Assembly (NCBI RefSeq): GCF_003597395.2
Contig: NC_133769.1
Coordinates: 182,454,543 to 182,518,542 of the forward strand
Direction of reading: 5' to 3'
From: Chelonoidis abingdonii
Lineage: Eukaryota; Chordata; Testudines; Testudinidae
Length of the DNA: 64,000 nucleotides
Shown here: one piece after another, positions 58,931 through 64,000 of the stretch
Position numbering within the stretch: position 1 is the first letter of the stretch
How the letters are laid out: every line of letters begins with the position of its first letter
Notes under the pieces: generated by a model
Database searches by the model: none
Told to the model about the DNA's origin: nothing
What the model saw: only the letters and a program-made list of their open reading frames with translations
Translations under genes and position numbers: made by a program

Positions 58931-61192
58931 TGCAGCCTATTTCTCTTACCTTCCCTCATGAAACTCAGCATCACTATCTTGAAATAATCTGAGTAAGTGG
59001 GAAATTTCCTTTCAAGTACTCAAATGTGAGTTTTTTCACCAGTTTTGAAGTGTTCTCAGATTCCACATTAAGTAAAGATTCAATCTGTACATTTTCAGTT
59101 TGTCAGCAAACTAAAATGCCCTAAATTAAATTGGATTTCTGGAACTGTTTTGGAAAGGAGTTAAGATAAAATGGAAATTTTAACCAGTGATCCACAGATT
59201 CAGTTTAACGTTGTAGTAAACAACATCCATCCAGGAGGTTCAAGTCTGAGGACAGTGAGACTTTCTTTCAATCAATGGGACTGTTGAAAAGAAGGAAGGG
59301 GCAGCATAAAATCCCACTTGGAATCCTTGGAGGATAGTTACAGTTGCTGTATCAGAAGCGTTACTTGCTATCCCAGAGACAGGCTGGACATAAAGCTTTT
59401 GCAGAACACAAATAACTGCTGAATAATTTTTATTATGGGAATTATTATTGTGGGAAATCAAAAATGATGGGTGAAAACCCTTTGACTTCTGTCTGAACCA
59501 ATCTTTAGTCTGGAGTCATAGTCTTGAGAAGTTGATAGTATTAGGACTAACTGTAGGGTGGGGAAGAATCCACAATTGACTGGCTATGGGCTTTTCCCCA
59601 CAAAATAAGTAAAAATAAAAGAACATATTTAAGCTTCAGTCCAGTGTATATGATTATAGCCATGAAGTCTATTCATTCATTCCTGTAAGATGCATTTACT
59701 GCTCCACACCAGTCAGGAGCATACCAGAACTTGATCTTTATTTTAAATTCTTACATTTCAATGGCCAAGACTAGTTCTTTTAGATGCTGATTAACACAGG
59801 GCATCACTGTAGAATATTGCCCTCAAAGTAGTTGCATTCAATCAGTCATAAAAGCTGAGTATCTGTACAGTTCAACTGCTGTAGTTTTCCTATTCATATC
59901 TTTACATTTATAAGGGAGGCTAAAAACAGCTTTGTTATACATTCCCGTACAGCCATATACATTTATGTACAGCCAAAATCTGGTACCACAGAAGTCCAGG
60001 ATATTGAAAAAAAGTGAAACCAGAGTAAGGATTTCAGTAAGCATCTCTTCCAGTAGGAAGAGGAGAGGAATCTGAGATGATTTTCTCTGCCAGCTGGCAT
60101 CTTGAGGAAAAAAGGAAAGGAAGAGAGAGCTCCCCTTTTCAAACAGGAGAAAAAATGGGGTGGAACCAAAAGGAGGAAACATCATGAACAAAACCAAAGA
60201 GATTGACATGAAAAAAGATACAAAGGAGGAAAAAATGAATTTCTGAAATATAGCAGGTGAGTATTAATTTCTATCTTGTAGGGCTTTTAATCAAGACACT
60301 GGGGTGTCAGGGAAAATGTTGTGGACAACTTTGATCTCACTGTTTCATTCTGTCTCCAGTTTCTGTCTCATTTTTATTTCTTCCATCTGTCTCCTCCTTT
60401 CTTAGTGAATGGGTTATGTCCTTTCAGTGAGTACCTGTCAGATTGGTGACAAAAGTTATGGCCACACCTGATTTATCATTTCATACCAACATGTGTCTTG
60501 ACAGCACAGTGATAATACAATTGTAGTTTTGGCTCTTTTGTGGGGCTACTATAGGAAAGGCTTTCAAACCATGGCCTGTTGAACATTAATGGCTCCCAAA
60601 GCACTTTCTGGCAGACTATGGAGAATTGGCTTTGTCACATAATGCTAACTCTCCTCCTCATTCCTGCCTGCTAAATCACCTTCATAGAAGTTAAAATACA
60701 TGAAATACTTTCTTAATACTTTCCATATACAAGCAACTACTGTAGTTACCATAAAAATGGGAGGCAAGAATACACATTAATGAATGAAAGAAATGACCTG
60801 TGCTACCAGTCCTGGGTAGGTGGGAGGTATTCATGAGACTATTTCTGTTTAAAATATGGCCTTTGCTATGAAAATGTCTAAAAGCCCTTATACTAGAAGC
60901 TTTTAAAGGTGTTCAGTGACAACTGTTCCTTTGGCAACCTGGTGAACCAGGTGAAAGACACTCCCATACTGAGCTGACTGTAGACATTCCAGTGGTCCGT
61001 GATTGACAAGAGAGAGTAGTTATGCACACTCATGAAGCAGAATTTCCATGGAGAGACATGGAGGGACTTCCCCCAAAGCAGCTGTCATGCTTGGTGAAAG
61101 AATGACTCTCTGGTGTCCCAAGGACATCTGAAGCCATCTGCTACAATGGAAAAGCAGCAATCTGTCAACCTGCCTCTGAAACAGCAACAGCC
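58931..61192. other. Unassigned AT-rich stretch
   Basis: No gene or clear repeat recognised. Confidence 0.5.
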
Positions 61193-62127
61193 AGTGGAGT
61201 CCTGTTGGTTTCTTTCTTGGGTTTGTCTTGCACTAGGAGGCTTCTGGGTATACGTCTGACAAACCCAAGGAAGAAACCAACAGGACTCCACTTGGCCATC
61301 ACTACGGCCCCAGCTAACCCCTCCAATGCATCATCAGGACTACAACCCATCCTGCGAACATGACCCACACTTCACACAGGCCTGAGGTGACAGGCCAGCC
61401 TTGCCCACAGGCAACCTGTCCAATCTGAAACATATTCTCCACAGGCAACCTGCGACACACGGCCATAGTACACTCTAGCCTCAGGAACCAATTCCATGGA
61501 AACAACCTCGGACGCCAACTCCCAATATCACACCATCGTGACACCATCTAAGGACCTTAACAGGATAAGCACACCATCAGGTTTCCCAGTGCACACTCCA
61601 CCAATCTATAAAACGCCATTCATGCAACATAATGTCTCACATATTATTGGCTATGTACACGCCAACTGGACAGTCACTACGAAACGGATAACCATGCGAC
61701 ACAAATCAGATATCAGAATGGCAATAACAAAAAACTGCGGAGACTCAACGCGCCTGGCGCACACATAGCAACCTTAGGTGGCCAGCCTGCAGCACAAAAA
61801 ACTTCAGGATCACCGTCAAAGAAAGAAACGCTTGAGCTCAGTCAATGCTGCAAATTTGACACCATCAGCTCAAGGATAAACAAAACTGTGAATGCTTGCC
61901 AGCCAACCCAGTTGCTCCCTCCTTGGTGCACACCTCAACTGCTAGAACAGGGCCTCATCCTCCCTGATTGAACTAACCTCGTTATCTCTAGCTTGCTTGC
62001 TAGCATATATATACCTGCCCCTGGAAATTTCCACTACATGCGTCTGACAAAGTGGCTATTCACCCACGAAAGCTCATGCTCCAAAACATCTGTTAGTCCA
62101 TAAGGTGCCACAGGATTCTCTGCTGCA
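61193..62127 (+). mobile_element. PLE 3' copy with small 5' inversion
   Basis: From 61258 on, the plus strand carries the PLE linker and GIY-YIG end (TKPKKETNRTPL near 61265, then IRYQNGNNKK near 61708-61735) and the 3' terminal repeat ending CACAGGATTCTCTGCTGC. The first part (61193-61257) is the same sequence in the opposite strand, so 61193-61227 pairs with 61258-61292 over 35 bp with one mismatch. The RT is missing. A hammerhead-like hairpin near 62044-62083 has a changed core (CTGACAA). No clear target duplication was found. Confidence 0.82.
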
Positions 62128-64000
62128 ATTGCTAGGCCAGTTACCAAAAGGGATTACTGATAATATCAATTATGTACACCATTTTTTTATAAAAACCACA
62201 CATGCTGCTTGTTGTGCACATACCTTATACAACCACATTCCACTATCACTGTCACTCTCCTACAATCCCTCTGACTTACACCTACTTCTCACATTTTGTC
62301 TCAGCCCAGTCTGTATGCTCTATGGGACATGACCACCTCTTATGATGTGTGGAGTCAATGTGATTGGGGTCTCCAGGAGCTACTGTGGTTCAAATAATAG
62401 AATACTTACTTCATTGTTGGCAAGAGTCCCTATCTTAGCGGGTTCATCTTGCATACCAACAACCTTGTCAACATCATCTTTTCCTTCTAGCTAGCAGTCC
62501 TCTTGTAATAGTTGTAGTTACTGCTAACATAATGGCTTCTTGGCTCCTCATTTTGTGTTCTGTGTCTTCTCTTCTACTGCTTCTGGTAATAGCTCTGCTG
62601 GATTTTTTGTTTTGCTTTGTTTAATTTGTTCATAGAGGCATACCTCTACCCCCCTGGTTTTTTTAACCACAAAACCACAATGATTCTGACTCTGTTACTT
62701 GCTGAGATGGGAAGCACCAATTAAGTAATCCAGGCTCTTTTGCTTGATTTCCCACCCTCCTGTTTCTGCCCAAAGCACAGTGAGCAAAGGTCTTTACATG
62801 GGGTGGGGAGAAAGGGAGCAAATTGTATTTGCTTGCTCTTGTATCACCTGAACCTGGTCCCTATTACTATTTTGTTCACCTGGCTGTTACATGCTATTAT
62901 TATAATAAATGACAACAATAATCAGTAAAATAGCCCTTATTTCCATCTGACCCCTTTCACCCTGTACTAAAGCAAGAACTTGTTTCACATCTCTTGAAAG
63001 AACTATCCCAAAATCTAACTTGCCTATAACTACCGGACCTTGCCTCCAGAAACCTGAAGCATACAGCCTGCTTTTGCTGCACTGATTTCCTTCCTTCCAG
63101 TTTGGTGTCTACTGTTTCTACCCTACTGAAACCAACTTCACCAAGGAAACTAATGACCCAGCCAAATGAAAGGGGACACTTCCAGCCTGTACTGGCTTCC
63201 ATCCAGTGACTCAGAAGTAAGAAGTTTATTATTAACAATCTGCTATGCGTATGGTTTTTAAAACATTGCTGGGTTGAAAAATACTGAACCCAAGAAAGCA
63301 ACAGATTGTGCCTAGCCCCTATTGAATATACAAGGGAAGGGAAGGCAAAAGGTAACCTTGTACCACTTATGCAGGTGACAGGCACAGTTGAGGGTCTTTT
63401 TCTCTTTCCCTGCTCCACACTGGACAGCAGAGCTAGGCTGACATACAGGATGAGCTTTCTGCAATGCCTATGGGGTGGTAGGGTGAATATGCTCCTCCAG
63501 CAAGCCTGGCAGCTCTTAGAGAGATAAGGAAGGCACAATATGTTCTCAAAGCTCCCACAGGCCAAGTGCAGCTAAACACCTCCCCCAGTATGAGCCAATG
63601 TCTCAAAGGCACAATCTGGTGTTTTCTACAAAAAAAGATAATTCTTTACCTTTAATTCTGAAAAAGTAAATTGCTAGCAGTTATTTTTTCCCCCTAGTGA
63701 GACTTTTAGCTCTCACACGTCATCACTGCTCAAGTGGACTTGGATTTGGACTCTGTTGATGATTCCTTGCCATCATAGGTCAGTATATCTTTTGTGAAAC
63801 ATAGCAGAGCTGATACAAGGCAAAGGGCAGCTAGGTGAATTGCCAAAGGCACTCTTCTGGTTTCAAGAACATCCTGAAGATATGATAATGATAGAAATAT
63901 TAATGTAATTTTTTTCTTTCCAACTCAAGTGTATCATAAATTTCATAACACAAGAGTATTTAAACAATAAAACTTGTTATTTTCATCATTAACAGGTATC
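62128..64000. other. Unassigned stretch
   Basis: A 202-codon minus-strand frame lies at 62957-63565 but shows no domain or signal peptide I can name. No repeat family recognised. Confidence 0.5.

Noticed and set aside
62957..63565. 202-codon minus-strand reading frame
   Set aside because: No motif, signal peptide, splice context or family resemblance that I can defend; left as a chance frame, although conservation in other turtles would change this.

Overview
The window looks like intergenic or intronic nuclear DNA from a turtle, probably a cryptodire. I base this on repeat families I recognise from memory: a tRNA-Lys-type SINE with a CR1-like tail (345-522, 17199-17356), a CR1 3' end (9203-9458), Penelope-like elements of the turtle type, and Ty3/gypsy LTRs starting TGTCATAAA. 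I found no host protein-coding exon, rRNA, tRNA gene or CRISPR array. Nearly every open reading frame is either a broken transposon gene or a chance frame in low-complexity DNA.

Layout. 0-5 kb: a SINE, two hAT-like foldback elements, and a DNA element (3846-5005) split by an LTR-like insertion. 5.6-11.5 kb: a minus-strand L1/Tx1-like LINE whose ORF2 is interrupted by a hAT element with a perfect 8-bp target duplication, then a CR1 tail and an oppositely oriented LINE ORF1 piece. 12.3-15.8 kb: a rearranged Penelope-like element (PLE) with inverted ends and a 13-bp target duplication. 17-18 kb: SINE, PLE end fragment and a 528-bp hAT element. 20-21.8 kb: an old gypsy relic. 22-27 kb: LTR candidates, a LINE 3' end with a nested DNA element, and a clear solo LTR. 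27.8-29.1 kb: CR1 reverse transcriptase relic and a MIR-type SINE. 30.8-36.1 kb: a 4.9-kb gypsy element with integrase upstream of reverse transcriptase, flanked by 191-bp direct repeats. 36.6-50 kb: one hAT element, an LTR-like region, L2-like and RTE-like LINE relics, and much unassigned AT-rich DNA. 50.3-58.7 kb: a second PLE subfamily, another old gypsy relic, and a composite gypsy insertion with perfect 62-bp inverted ends. 58.7-62.1 kb: a LINE tail and a third PLE copy with a small inversion. 62.1-64 kb: unassigned.

How it fits together: the window is a layered record of transposition. Old relics (gypsy at 20 and 52 kb, RTE, L2, CR1) carry many frameshifts. Younger insertions (hAT elements with exact 8-bp duplications, the solo LTR, the two gypsy copies, the PLE) cut into or lie among them. 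The most unusual structures are the products of aberrant retrotransposition: the inverted-end gypsy composite (55331-58650), the gypsy fragment between 191-bp duplicated flanks (30805-36082), and the PLEs with inverted segments. Family names are from recognition of motifs without database searches.
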